Positions 17,541 through 26,205 of a stretch of DNA of 64,000 bases are shown piece after piece (the first letter of the stretch is position 1; each line of letters starts with the position of its first letter). This DNA is from an uncultured Bacteroidales bacterium (GTDB lineage: Bacteria; Bacteroidota; Bacteroidia; Bacteroidales; P3): the NCBI GenBank assembly GCA_947168665.1, contig CAMVMX010000009.1, forward strand, positions 62,001 to 126,000, in the 5' to 3' direction. The position numbers were made by a program, and so were the translations under genes. The notes beneath the pieces are model-generated. The model was not told the DNA's origin. It saw only the letters and a program-made list of their open reading frames with translations, and did not search any database.

Positions 17541-19340
17541 GTGTGCATCATGACAAAGCGGCTCCTTTTCATCCTCCGCCTCTATATCACCCTTCTGTTG
17601 ATATTTGTTACGCAGAAGGTGGTTTTCATGCTTTTCAATCTGCCCCACGCCGACGGCACCGACATTGCCGGATGGCTGGGCGTGTTGTGGCATGGGCTGC
17701 GGCTCGACTCCGTCACCGCTTGCTACCTCATGGCCGTCCCCGTTGTGGTCACCCTGCTATCCTTTTTCTGGAGACGGCTGCCAGCCCGGCGTGTCCTCAC
17801 CGCTTACTATGCTCTGACCGCCCCGCTCATGGCCCTGGCCTTTGCGGCCGACATGGTGCTGTACCGTTTCTGGGGGGCCAAGATGGACGCCGCCGACCTT
17901 GTCTACGCCGCCAACCCCAAGGACGTGTTTGCCAGTCTCTCGGTGCCGGCTATGGCCGGAGCCGTCCTGCTGCTGGCCTTGTTGGTTTACCACTACCTGC
18001 GGCGGCTGCGCCATGCCACGCCTGAGTGTTTCGGACCCGTGCGCCCCGTCGCTTCGCTGGTCATGCTGCCCCTCCTCGCGCTCCAGTTTGTGGGCATCCG
18101 GGGTGGCCTGGGCGACTCCACCGCCAACGTCAGCTACGCCTATTTCTCCTCAACCCCTTTCCTCAACCATTCGGCCATCAACCCTCTCTTCAACATTACC
18201 CATTCCCTTTTCAAGACCGAGGACCTCTCGGCCCAGTTCCGCTTCTATGGCGACGACCGTCTTGCAGCGCTCACCGCCGGGGCCTACCCGATTGACCCAA
18301 CCCTGGCCGACACACTGCTTACCACCCCTCGTCCCGACATCGTGCTGGTGGTGTGGGAGGGCGCGGGCAGTGCCATGGTACTCAACGACAGCGTGGGGCC
18401 CAACCTCAGCCGCTGGAGCCGCGAGGGGGTCCTCTTCACCAACTGCTATGCCAACAGTTTCCGTACCGACCGCGGACTGGTGTCCATCGTCAACGGATGG
18501 CCGGCGCTGCCTACCACTTCGCTTATGAAGAAAGCCGACATGGGGCGCAAGCTGCCCTCGCTGGCCCGCGAGTTGCAGCGGGCGGGCTACGCCACCGCTT
18601 TCTACTATGGCGGCGACATAGACTTTACCAACATGCGCGGCCACCTGTCCGAGTCCGGCTTCAGCCGTGTCGAAGGGCAGGAATACTTCGCCTCAGCCAA
18701 AGTCAGGGCCAACTGGGGCGTGGCCGACGAGGAACTCTTCCGCCTGGTTCCGCCCTCCGCCGCCAGCCCGTCGTTCACCGCACTGCTCACCCTCAGCAGC
18801 CACGAACCTTGGGATGTGCCCACCCGCCTCCTGCACGACGAGCGCCGCAACGCCTTTGCCTATACTGACCAATGCCTCGGCACGTGGCTCGACAGCCTCA
18901 GGCTCACCCCGGCGTGGGACAGCCTGCTGGTGGTCATTGTGGCCGACCACGGCGTGCCGGTCGATGGGCTAGCCCCCGACCGGAAGCATCTGGCCACGCG
19001 CATACCCATCCTCTGGGTGGGCGGGGCCGTGCGCCAGCCCCGCACTATCGACCGTCTGATGAACCAGTCCGACCTGGCCGCCACCCTCCTGGCCCAGATG
19101 GGGCTGGCCTCTACGGCTTTCCGTTTCAGCCGCAACGTGCTGGCTCCGGCCTACACGGACCCCTTTGCCGTCAATGCTTATAAGAATGGGCTGTTCTATA
19201 TAGACTCGACGGGCGTGACCAGCTACGATTGCCTGTCCCTTTCCGAGACCGACGCGGCCTATCCGTCCGACCCCCGTCGGCTGCAGCGCACCCAGGCCTT
19301 GCTGCAACTGTGGTACGGCACCACGGGAAGCCTGCGCTGA
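17541..19340 (+). CDS. LtaS-like membrane sulfatase/phosphoglycerol transferase family protein
   Basis: The protein has 599 residues from the ATG at 17541, or 596 from MTKRLLF at 17550. Four to five N-terminal membrane helices (LYITLLLIFVTQKVVFMLF, MALAFAADMVLYRFWG, AGAVLLLALLVYHYL) precede an alkaline-phosphatase-fold domain. The metal/nucleophile sites look conserved: VVWEGAGS for the first metal ligand, SFRTDRGLVSIVNGWPALP with the catalytic threonine near residue 309, and VADHGVP near the end. Bacteroidota members of this family act in the envelope, probably transferring phosphate-containing head groups; they do not make lipoteichoic acid. The exact substrate is unknown. Confidence 0.88.
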   Translation: MCIMTKRLLFILRLYITLLLIFVTQKVVFMLFNLPHADGTDIAGWLGVLWHGLRLDSVTACYLMAVPVVVTLLSFFWRRLPARRVLTAYYALTAPLMALAFAADMVLYRFWGAKMDAADLVYAANPKDVFASLSVPAMAGAVLLLALLVYHYLRRLRHATPECFGPVRPVASLVMLPLLALQFVGIRGGLGDSTANVSYAYFSSTPFLNHSAINPLFNITHSLFKTEDLSAQFRFYGDDRLAALTAGAYPIDPTLADTLLTTPRPDIVLVVWEGAGSAMVLNDSVGPNLSRWSREGVLFTNCYANSFRTDRGLVSIVNGWPALPTTSLMKKADMGRKLPSLARELQRAGYATAFYYGGDIDFTNMRGHLSESGFSRVEGQEYFASAKVRANWGVADEELFRLVPPSAASPSFTALLTLSSHEPWDVPTRLLHDERRNAFAYTDQCLGTWLDSLRLTPAWDSLLVVIVADHGVPVDGLAPDRKHLATRIPILWVGGAVRQPRTIDRLMNQSDLAATLLAQMGLASTAFRFSRNVLAPAYTDPFAVNAYKNGLFYIDSTGVTSYDCLSLSETDAAYPSDPRRLQRTQALLQLWYGTTGSLR

Positions 19341-19485
19341 CGCCGCCCCTCAAGCTTTATTCTGGCTTTTGCTCCAGCTTCGCTCCTTATGCCCCAAAGA
19401 CGCGGCATCGGGTGGCCATTTGTTCGGGGACGCGGAGGTCGAAATGAGGATTAAACGCCGTTGAACAGGGAGCGATGGGGCGGAC

Positions 19486-22146
19486 TTAGAGGGTGGGGCA
19501 GCCGCCGATGGGACCGGTCTTGCCGCGGTCGGGGTCGAAGCCGAAGTGGGCCAGGCGGTGGGCAATGGGGCGGAGGAAGGGGGTGGGGCGCGAGGGTGTG
19601 CCGTCGGGACCCCGGGCGGAGTAGGTGAAGCAGAGGTGTTTGCGGGCGCGCGAAATGGCCACGTAGAAGCGGCGTGCGTCTTCGCGGATGTGGTATTGGT
19701 CGTTGTTGCGGAGGTTGCGGAAATAGGGATAGGCTCCTTCGGTGGCGTTGAAGATGATGACGCTGTCGAATTCGAGGCCTTTGGCTTTGTGGGCTGTGGC
19801 TATGAAGAAGCGCTCGGCGCCGTGGCGGAGCATGCTGGTGCTGTCGCAGAGGTCGGACTCGCGGACGGTGTTGATTTCGGTGAGGTAGAGGTCCAGTTGC
19901 TGGCGGAAGGTGGGGGCGAGGGTGGTGTCGACGATGTCGGTGGCGAGGAAGTCGGCGATGTGCTGCCATTTGTCGATGGGTTGGATGACTCCGTCGGCCA
20001 GCAGATGCCGGTAGAGGTATTGCAGTTCGTCGACTATGGCGGGCAGGGCTTTAGGGTCGGCGGCGGCGGGATGGGGGTTGGTGAGCCGCTGGCTGCTGTG
20101 GAGGTAGAGGTGGCCGTAGGCTTGCTGGAAGCGGAGGGCGAGGGTCCGCATGCCGTCTGAGTTGAACAGCCGCCGCTGGGAGGGGATGTAGCGGTCGGCC
20201 TGGCGGCGGCAGTAGGCAAGGAGCGAGAGGGTGGCGCGGACGTCGTCGATGGCGTTGTGCGAGTTGGTGCCTTCGAGGTGGAGGGTTTCGAGAAGTTTTT
20301 CGAGTTTGTAGACGCGCAGGCGGGGTTCGACGAGGCGGGCCAGTTTGAGGGTGTCGAAACGCTGGCGGTGGCCGAGTTCGATGCCGAGTGCGCGGCGGAG
20401 GTTGTGGACCAGGATGTTGTAGTCGAACTCGACGTTGTGGCCAATGAGGATGTGGCCTTGGCAGTAGTCGAGGAAGCGGGTGAGGCCTTCGCGGCGGCTG
20501 ACGCGCTCGCTGTTGAGGTAGACGGTGAGCATGGGGTTGTCGTGCCCGCCCACGAGTGGGGGTATTTCTTTGGTGGTCTCGATGATGATGTTGAAGTCGG
20601 AGCCTTCGACGTAGCGGCCTTGGCGCACTTTGATGGCGGCGATTTGGATGATGTCGTCGTTGAAGATGTCGAGGCCGGTGGTTTCGGTGTCGAAGAGGAC
20701 CACTTCTTGGGTGTCGATGGTTTGGACGAAGTGTTGGAGGTAGGTGCCGCCGTTGTCGTAGATGAGGAGGTCGGTGGGGGTGACGGCGCAGTTGCGCAGT
20801 TGGCGCATGAGGTTGCGGGCGGCGGCGTATTGGGGGATGACATGGAGGTGGTGGAGCAGGCGGGCCCAGGCGATGAAGCAGGTTTCGTTGGCGATGATGT
20901 TGAGGTGGGAGAAGAGGAGTTGGACGGCGGGGGTGGAGAAGAGGTCGCGGCCTGAGATTTTGAAGTGGGGTGTATCGCCAAATTCGAGGCTGAGGCGGTC
21001 GGCGTTGGCGTTGGTGGGGACGATGATGGCTACGCGCCCGGAGGGGTCGAGGGCGGCGTAGCGTTTGGCCAGTGCGACGGCCAGGCGGTATTCGTCGGCC
21101 ACGGGTCGCTGGCATAGGGCGCAGGACGCTCCGTCGGCGGGGCAGCGAAGGTGGTCTTTGCGGTAGAGGTGGGAGAGGTTGTGGAAGCAGGCGCGGAAGG
21201 TGCAGCAGTCGTGGGGTTGGGGCGTGGAGGTGTCGGCGGTGGTGGGGAGGAGGCTGGGTTGGATGTCGAGCTGCGAGGTGGCGTAGGTGTTGAAGATGTC
21301 AAGGAGGTAGCGCGGGGAGCGGTGGTTGCGCCCCAGGTGGTGGAGGTTGGAATGGCATTGGGCTTTGAGTTCTTCAAGGGCGTCGAGTTTGGCCCCGACG
21401 AAGGAGAAGATGGCTTGTTGCTCGTCGCCGAGGTAGAGGGTGGTGGCACCGGGGGCGGAGAAGAGGTCGATGATGGCGAATTGGAGGAAGTTGAGGTCCT
21501 GAACTTCGTCGACTTGGATCCAGCTGTAGCGGCGGCGGTCGGGGTCGCCGAGGGCGCAGAGGTAGGCCTTTTCGAGAAGGTCTTCGAAGTCGAGGAGGTT
21601 GTCGGTCTCTTTGTACTGGGCGTATTGCTGCGCCACCTGGGCTTTGCGCTGCCAGTGGGGGTCGGACAGGCGGTCGAGGAGGTCGGCGTGGACGATGAGT
21701 TTGCGGGGCATGCCGGCGGCTTGCTGGCTGAGGGCGTGCTGGAGGTTGACGATGTCGGCGCAGTAGTGCGACTGGTCTTGGGTGGGGTCGAGGTGGGCGA
21801 GGTGGGTGATGATGCTTTCGGAGTCGAGGTCGTCGATGACGGCGCTGTTCTGGGGGATTTTTTTCTGGTCGAAGAGGTAGTTGGAGCAGAAGCGGTGGAC
21901 GTTGCCCACGAAGAGGTCTGTGGGGACGGGGTTGTGGGTGTGGAGGCTGATGCGCTCGCGCATGGCCCGGCTGGCGCGGTTGGTGAAGGTGAGGCAGAGC
22001 ATGTCGGCGTAGTCGACCCCGTGGGCGCGGGCCTGGATGACGCGCTGGGCAAGGATGAAGGTCTTGCCGCATCCCGGCGGCGCAAGGACAAGGTGCCGCC
22101 CTTGGGCGATGTCGATAACGGCTTGCTGGTCGGGGTCGGGGGACAT
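19486..22146 (-). CDS. UvrD/Rep-type superfamily 1 helicase with embedded DnaQ-family 3'-5' exonuclease
   Basis: The 886 residues begin with helicase motifs: Walker A VLAPPGCGKTFILAQRV, CLTFTNRASRAMRERI, WIQVDEVQDLNFLQ and YLGDEQQAIFSFVGAK. A cysteine-rich stretch (RCPADGASCALC) follows. From about residue 485 a DEDDh exonuclease domain is inserted: VVLFDTETTGLD, ILIGHNVEFDYN (~569) and NSHNAIDDVRATL (~634). Helicase motifs resume with FFIATAHKAKGLEFDSVII and end with VAISRARKHL. Coupling unwinding to 3'-5' degradation in one chain would suit DNA repair or processing of recombination intermediates. All catalytic residues that I can check are present. The gene is monocistronic and convergent with the LtaS-like gene. 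Confidence 0.9.
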   Translation of the reverse strand: MSPDPDQQAVIDIAQGRHLVLAPPGCGKTFILAQRVIQARAHGVDYADMLCLTFTNRASRAMRERISLHTHNPVPTDLFVGNVHRFCSNYLFDQKKIPQNSAVIDDLDSESIITHLAHLDPTQDQSHYCADIVNLQHALSQQAAGMPRKLIVHADLLDRLSDPHWQRKAQVAQQYAQYKETDNLLDFEDLLEKAYLCALGDPDRRRYSWIQVDEVQDLNFLQFAIIDLFSAPGATTLYLGDEQQAIFSFVGAKLDALEELKAQCHSNLHHLGRNHRSPRYLLDIFNTYATSQLDIQPSLLPTTADTSTPQPHDCCTFRACFHNLSHLYRKDHLRCPADGASCALCQRPVADEYRLAVALAKRYAALDPSGRVAIIVPTNANADRLSLEFGDTPHFKISGRDLFSTPAVQLLFSHLNIIANETCFIAWARLLHHLHVIPQYAAARNLMRQLRNCAVTPTDLLIYDNGGTYLQHFVQTIDTQEVVLFDTETTGLDIFNDDIIQIAAIKVRQGRYVEGSDFNIIIETTKEIPPLVGGHDNPMLTVYLNSERVSRREGLTRFLDYCQGHILIGHNVEFDYNILVHNLRRALGIELGHRQRFDTLKLARLVEPRLRVYKLEKLLETLHLEGTNSHNAIDDVRATLSLLAYCRRQADRYIPSQRRLFNSDGMRTLALRFQQAYGHLYLHSSQRLTNPHPAAADPKALPAIVDELQYLYRHLLADGVIQPIDKWQHIADFLATDIVDTTLAPTFRQQLDLYLTEINTVRESDLCDSTSMLRHGAERFFIATAHKAKGLEFDSVIIFNATEGAYPYFRNLRNNDQYHIREDARRFYVAISRARKHLCFTYSARGPDGTPSRPTPFLRPIAHRLAHFGFDPDRGKTGPIGGCPTL

Positions 22147-22175
22147 GTGGAAAGGGTGGAATGTAAAAAAAAGGT

Positions 22176-22226
22176 AAGGTAAAAAGTAGAAGGGGCGCGG
22201 GGCTTGGCGATTCTACTTTTTACCTT
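22176..22226 (-). terminator. Intrinsic terminator of glmS
   Basis: A 16-bp perfect stem (22176-22191 with 22211-22226, arms AAGGTAAAAAGTAGAA and its complement) is followed on the minus strand by ACC and nine T residues. It begins 18 bp after the glmS stop codon. Confidence 0.85.
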
Positions 22227-22243
22227 GCTATTGCTTGCTGCTA

Positions 22244-24103
22244 CTATTCAACGGTGACGCTTTTGGCAAGGTTGCGCGGTTGGTCGACGTTGCGGCCCTT
22301 GGATATGGCCACGTAGTAGGATAGGAGCTGGAGGGGTATGACGGCCAGAAGGGGGACGAAGCAGTCGCGTGTGTCGGGGATGGTGAAACTGTAGTCGCTC
22401 ATGTTGCGGACCACTTCGTCGCCTTCGGTGACGACGGAGATTATTTTGCCTTTGCGGGATTTGATTTCCTGGATGTTGCTGACCACTTTCTCGTACATGC
22501 CGTGCTTGGGGGCGATGACGACGACGGGCATTTCCTCGTCAATGAGGGCGATGGGGCCGTGCTTCATCTCGGCGGCGGGATAGCCCTCGGCATGGATGTA
22601 GCTGATTTCTTTCAGTTTGAGGGCACCTTCGAGGGCAACGGGGTAGTTGTAGCCGCGACCCAGGTAGATGAAGTTTTTGCAGTAGGTGAACATTTGGGCA
22701 AACTGGTCGATGTCTTTGTTGTTCTCGAGCGTCCACTGCATTTTGTCGGGGATTTGCTGGAGTTCGTCGACGAGGATGTGGAAGAGGTCTTCGGGTATGG
22801 ATTTCTTTTCTTTGGCGATGGCAAGCCCGAGGAGGCAGAGGGTGATGACTTGGCCCGTGAAGGCCTTGGTGGAGGCTACGCCGATTTCGGGGCCTACGTG
22901 GAGGTAGGTGCCGGTGTGGGTGGCGCGGGCGATGGAGGAGCCGATGACGTTGCAGATGCCGTAGAGGAAGGCTCCGTGTTCTTTGGCGAGCTGGATGGCG
23001 GCCAGGGTGTCAGCAGTCTCGCCCGACTGTGAGACGGCGATGACTATGTCGTCGGGCAGGATGACGGGGTTGCGATAGCGGAATTCGGAGGCGTACTCCA
23101 CCTCGACGGGGATTTTGCAAGCCTCTTCGATAAAGTATTTGCCGATGAGGGCGGAATGCCACGAGGTGCCGCAGGCGCAGATGATGATGCGGCGGCATTT
23201 GAGAAATTTGTCTTTATGGTCAATGATGCCGGAGAGGAGCACGTCTTTGTCCACCACGTTGAGGCGGCCGCGGATGCAGGTGCGCAGGGCGGCGGGCTGC
23301 TCCCAGATTTCTTTGAGCATGAAGTGGGGGTAGCCGCCTTTCTCCAACTGGTCGAGGTTCATTTGGAGGGTGACGAGTTGGGGAGTCTGCTTGACGTTGC
23401 TGAGGTTGGTGATGTCCAGGCGCCCGGTGCGGTCCATGATGGCTATTTCCTCGTCGTTGAGGTAGATGACTTGATTGGTGTATTCAACTATGGGAGTGGC
23501 GTCGGAGCCGAGGTAGAATTCCTTGCGGCCAGAGGCAGTGGTGCCGACCCCGATGATGAGGGGGCTTCCCTTGCGGGCGCATACGAGCTGGTCGGGGTGG
23601 CTCTTTTCGAGGATGGCAATGGCATAGGCTCCGACTACGTTTTTGAGGGCCAGCTGCACGGCGGTGTAGAGGTCGCAGCGGTGGCTGTTCATCATGTATT
23701 CGACCAGCTGGACGAGGACTTCGGTGTCGGTTTCGCTGCAGAAGGTCATACCGTTCTTTTCCAGCTCGGCGCGGAGGGATTTGTAGTTTTCGATGATGCC
23801 GTTGTGGACCAGCGAGAGGTTTTTGGACTGAGAGAAGTGAGGGTGGGCGTTGGTGGCGTTGGGTTCGCCGTGGGTGGCCCAACGGGTGTGGGCGATGCCG
23901 ATGGTGCCGCTGATGTCTTTGTCCTCTACACTCTTCTCCAGAGCCGAGACTTTGCCTTTGGCTTTGTAGACGGAGAGCACGCCCTGGGAGTTGATGAGAG
24001 AGATTCCGGCACTGTCGTAGCCACGATATTCCAAACGGTGGAGCCCTTTAATAAGGATGGGGTAGGCTTCCTGGTCCCCGATGTATCCAACGATTCCGCA
24101 CAT
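22244..24103 (-). CDS. glmS: Glutamine--fructose-6-phosphate aminotransferase (isomerizing)
   Basis: This 619-codon enzyme makes glucosamine-6-phosphate from fructose-6-phosphate and glutamine, the entry to peptidoglycan and LPS amino sugars. The N-terminal glutaminase begins MCGIVGYIGDQ, so Cys2 becomes the nucleophile after Met removal, and LHRLEYRGYDSAGI follows. The two SIS sugar-binding domains contain CGTSWHSALIGKYFIEEACK, VSQSGETADTLAAI and the C-terminal RNVDQPRNLAKSVTVE with the conserved DxPRNLAKSVTVE end. No glmS ribozyme is visible upstream; only a TAnnTTTG box lies 55 bp before the start. Confidence 0.98.
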   Translation of the reverse strand: MCGIVGYIGDQEAYPILIKGLHRLEYRGYDSAGISLINSQGVLSVYKAKGKVSALEKSVEDKDISGTIGIAHTRWATHGEPNATNAHPHFSQSKNLSLVHNGIIENYKSLRAELEKNGMTFCSETDTEVLVQLVEYMMNSHRCDLYTAVQLALKNVVGAYAIAILEKSHPDQLVCARKGSPLIIGVGTTASGRKEFYLGSDATPIVEYTNQVIYLNDEEIAIMDRTGRLDITNLSNVKQTPQLVTLQMNLDQLEKGGYPHFMLKEIWEQPAALRTCIRGRLNVVDKDVLLSGIIDHKDKFLKCRRIIICACGTSWHSALIGKYFIEEACKIPVEVEYASEFRYRNPVILPDDIVIAVSQSGETADTLAAIQLAKEHGAFLYGICNVIGSSIARATHTGTYLHVGPEIGVASTKAFTGQVITLCLLGLAIAKEKKSIPEDLFHILVDELQQIPDKMQWTLENNKDIDQFAQMFTYCKNFIYLGRGYNYPVALEGALKLKEISYIHAEGYPAAEMKHGPIALIDEEMPVVVIAPKHGMYEKVVSNIQEIKSRKGKIISVVTEGDEVVRNMSDYSFTIPDTRDCFVPLLAVIPLQLLSYYVAISKGRNVDQPRNLAKSVTVE

Positions 24104-24157
24104 AGGTTCTTGTTTGATAAAGGTTTATACTGAAATAATGTTTTTTTATCAAATTAC

Positions 24158-24165
24158 AAAGATAC
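24158..24165 (-). promoter_or_regulatory. -7 box TATCTTTG for glmS
   Basis: TATCTTTG on the minus strand, 55 bp upstream of the glmS start codon, matches TAnnTTTG. Confidence 0.6.
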
Positions 24166-24294
24166 AATTTTTTCGCGATGTAGCATTATTTTGACGGGAA
24201 AGACATGTTAAAACACTGCCCGGAGGACGTATTAGCCCCCACCAGCGGCACTCGTATGGGGACCGCCCGTGGGGGAACTGCGAGGCGTATGGGA

Positions 24295-24960
24295 CTATTC
24301 GGCCCAGCGGAAGTTTTCCGTTCCTGCCCCCAGCTCGAAGTGGAGTTTGGCGATGCCGAGGTCCATGCCGGCAAAGGCCTTGGGTTTGGCTGTGGCTTTG
24401 ACGGAGCCGTCGGCTGTCAGTTCGAAATGGAAGTTCTGCATGTTCATGGCCGAGGGGCCCAGCATGGCGCACTCCACCCCGCGGCGGAACCAATCGGGTT
24501 TGCCTTCGATGTCGGCAAAGGTTTCGATGGGTTTGCTTTTGTGTTGCCGGCCTTGGGTGGCTCCGTGGCCGATGGCAATCACGCCCACGTACATCTCGTT
24601 GGGGTTGACTTTCACGTTCCTGTTGCGGCTGAAGGTGCCACCCACCCAGCAGGTGTTCAGACCCAGGGTTTGTGCCAGCAGGACGAGCTTTTCACCTTCG
24701 TAGCCAAGATGCTCGTGCAGGTGGGGCGACTGGAGGCCCACCAAGGCGATGTAGTTCATGGCTCCGCTGAAGCGCAGGAATTTGGAGAGGATGCCGGAGA
24801 AGGCTTTCGGCTCATTGGTCACCAGCTGCATGTGCAGCCCTTTGGCAGTGTTGCTGTGGGCTATCTGCTGGTTGAGGGCTTCCACTTGTGCGGTGGACAA
24901 GGGTTGGTTGGTGAACTGCCGCACGCTGTGGCGCGCAAGGATGGCTTCTTGAATTGTCAT
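24295..24960 (-). CDS. Nitroreductase-family FMN oxidoreductase
   Basis: The start at 24958-24960 (MTIQEAILARHSVRQFTNQP) was chosen because it opens with the family's FMN-phosphate motif RHSVRQF; the longer open frame upstream is not conserved in character. At 221 residues it fits the TM1586-type putative nitroreductases (PF14512-like), with LVLLAQTLGLNTCWVGGTFS as the second flavin-contacting region. Such enzymes reduce nitro- or quinone-type compounds with NAD(P)H; the physiological substrate is unknown. Its promoter lies back-to-back with that of the broken YD-like gene. Confidence 0.88.
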   Translation of the reverse strand: MTIQEAILARHSVRQFTNQPLSTAQVEALNQQIAHSNTAKGLHMQLVTNEPKAFSGILSKFLRFSGAMNYIALVGLQSPHLHEHLGYEGEKLVLLAQTLGLNTCWVGGTFSRNRNVKVNPNEMYVGVIAIGHGATQGRQHKSKPIETFADIEGKPDWFRRGVECAMLGPSAMNMQNFHFELTADGSVKATAKPKAFAGMDLGIAKLHFELGAGTENFRWAE

Positions 24961-24988
24961 AGTGTATCGGGTTTTGTGAAATAAAGTG

Positions 24989-24996
24989 CAAAGGTA
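24989..24996 (-). promoter_or_regulatory. -7 box TACCTTTG for the nitroreductase gene
   Basis: TACCTTTG on the minus strand lies 28 bp upstream of the nitroreductase start codon and matches TAnnTTTG. Confidence 0.6.
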
Positions 24997-25027
24997 CGTT
25001 TTTTTGCCGAAATGTTGGAAAAAAATG

Positions 25028-25035
25028 TATCTTTG
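25028..25035 (+). promoter_or_regulatory. -7 box TATCTTTG with upstream TTTG for the broken YD-like gene
   Basis: TATCTTTG is preceded about 21 bp upstream by TTTG, fitting the -33/-7 layout of Bacteroidota promoters. It lies 31 bp upstream of the ATG at 25067. Confidence 0.65.
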
Positions 25036-25066
25036 CAGACACAGAATTGTCGCAGATAAGAGTGTT

Positions 25067-25987
25067 ATGTTTATGAATATGAGAGGTATAATGGTGCTTT
25101 CGGTTGTGATGCTGATGGCCTTGGTGGCCGTGGGGCAGCCCGCTGGAATAGGTAAAGCCGAGGTTGTGCTGCCATGGCTCCCCGTGCGCGACACGCATCA
25201 TATCTACTTGCTGCACTCACGTATCGAGAATACCACAACAGGTGAACTCACCATGAAGACTGAAGAGTATGACCATGGTGGGTATCTTGTCGATTCATTG
25301 ACCCGCAATGTATACGACGAGCAGGGATGACTGCGGGAACAGGTGAGGATAGGTTGGGATGAAACTCGGATGCGGCAGGACACTTCATTGTTGTGGCATG
25401 TGGATTATGATGCCGAAGGCACGGTAAGGCGAATCCTCAATGTGTATGATGGTGGCAGGGGTGAATTTGTTTATGATTTGATTGCACACAGGGTTCATCC
25501 CCGTTTCGGCCTGGTGGAGTATGCATTCCGTCGCGAGAACCAATATGGCGAGATGCGGTATGTGGACACGGTCTACCTCCGCCGCAGCTACGACAGCACG
25601 GGCCACCTGCTTCATGAAGAATGCAAGGGAGGTGTGTATTACATGGACGTTTTCGACATCCGATACAGTTATGACACCGCCGGAAGGATGGTCAGTCGTG
25701 TGGGCCTGTATTACGAATCGAGCGACAGCCTACATTATCACTATGACGCGCAAGGCGTGTTGACTGGCATGACGGGCAAGGATTATGACTTAGGGATGGA
25801 GGCTGATGTTACGATTACCTGTTGGCCTGACGGCATCCCCCGGGAACGCATCGCGCGGTGGCACACCTACGAGGAGGGGGATGATGACGAGAGTGTAGAC
25901 TATACCCGCTATGACCGCCGAGGAGTGGTGGTCTACTTCAGGTCGGCCAACTTTATCTTCATGTATGATATAGATTATTGGGATTGA
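25067..25987 (+). pseudogene. Secreted YD-repeat-like protein interrupted by one in-frame TGA
   Basis: From the ATG at 25067 (with further in-frame ATGs at 25073 and 25079) a signal peptide (MRGIMVLSVVMLMALVAVGQ) leads into a ~300-codon frame that is continuous except for a TGA at 25328-25330. The protein has loose YD-type repeats: YDTAGRMVSRV, YDAQGVLTGM, YDRRGVVVYF. The stop falls in YDEQG-stop-LREQVRIGWD, exactly where these repeats have Arg, so CGA to TGA is the simplest explanation. The parts before and after the stop retain full coding character. The gene is either a recent pseudogene or carries a sequencing error. No family function is assignable; no T9SS tail is present. Confidence 0.7.
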
Positions 25988-26017
25988 GATGGGGGAGTTC
26001 GCCCCGCAGGAAATTAG

Positions 26018-26047
26018 AAATCCCTCTCCAGTCAGGAGAGGGATTTT
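26018..26047. terminator. Terminator between the YD-like gene and the 709-residue T9SS gene
   Basis: AAATCCCTCTCC pairs with GGAGAGGGATTT (12-bp stem, AGTCA loop), with T residues at the end of the right arm. It lies just beyond the stop at 25987 on the plus strand; the other gene ends 160 bp away. Confidence 0.7.
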
Positions 26048-26205
26048 GATATCTTCATCTCATTTATTTAGGTCTGTTTTTGATATCTCGTCATTTCTTC
26101 CAGTGCGTAGGAACAAATACCAATCTGTCAGATAATAACCACAAAGATAGTCTTCTTTTGATGAACACGAATAACAATGCGTTATATTTGTGTGGCTAAC
26201 TCTCC

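Noticed and set aside
25328-25330. Selenocysteine at the in-frame TGA
   Set aside because: The surrounding YDxxG pattern predicts Arg, the protein is not a redox enzyme and no SECIS-like hairpin is evident just downstream.
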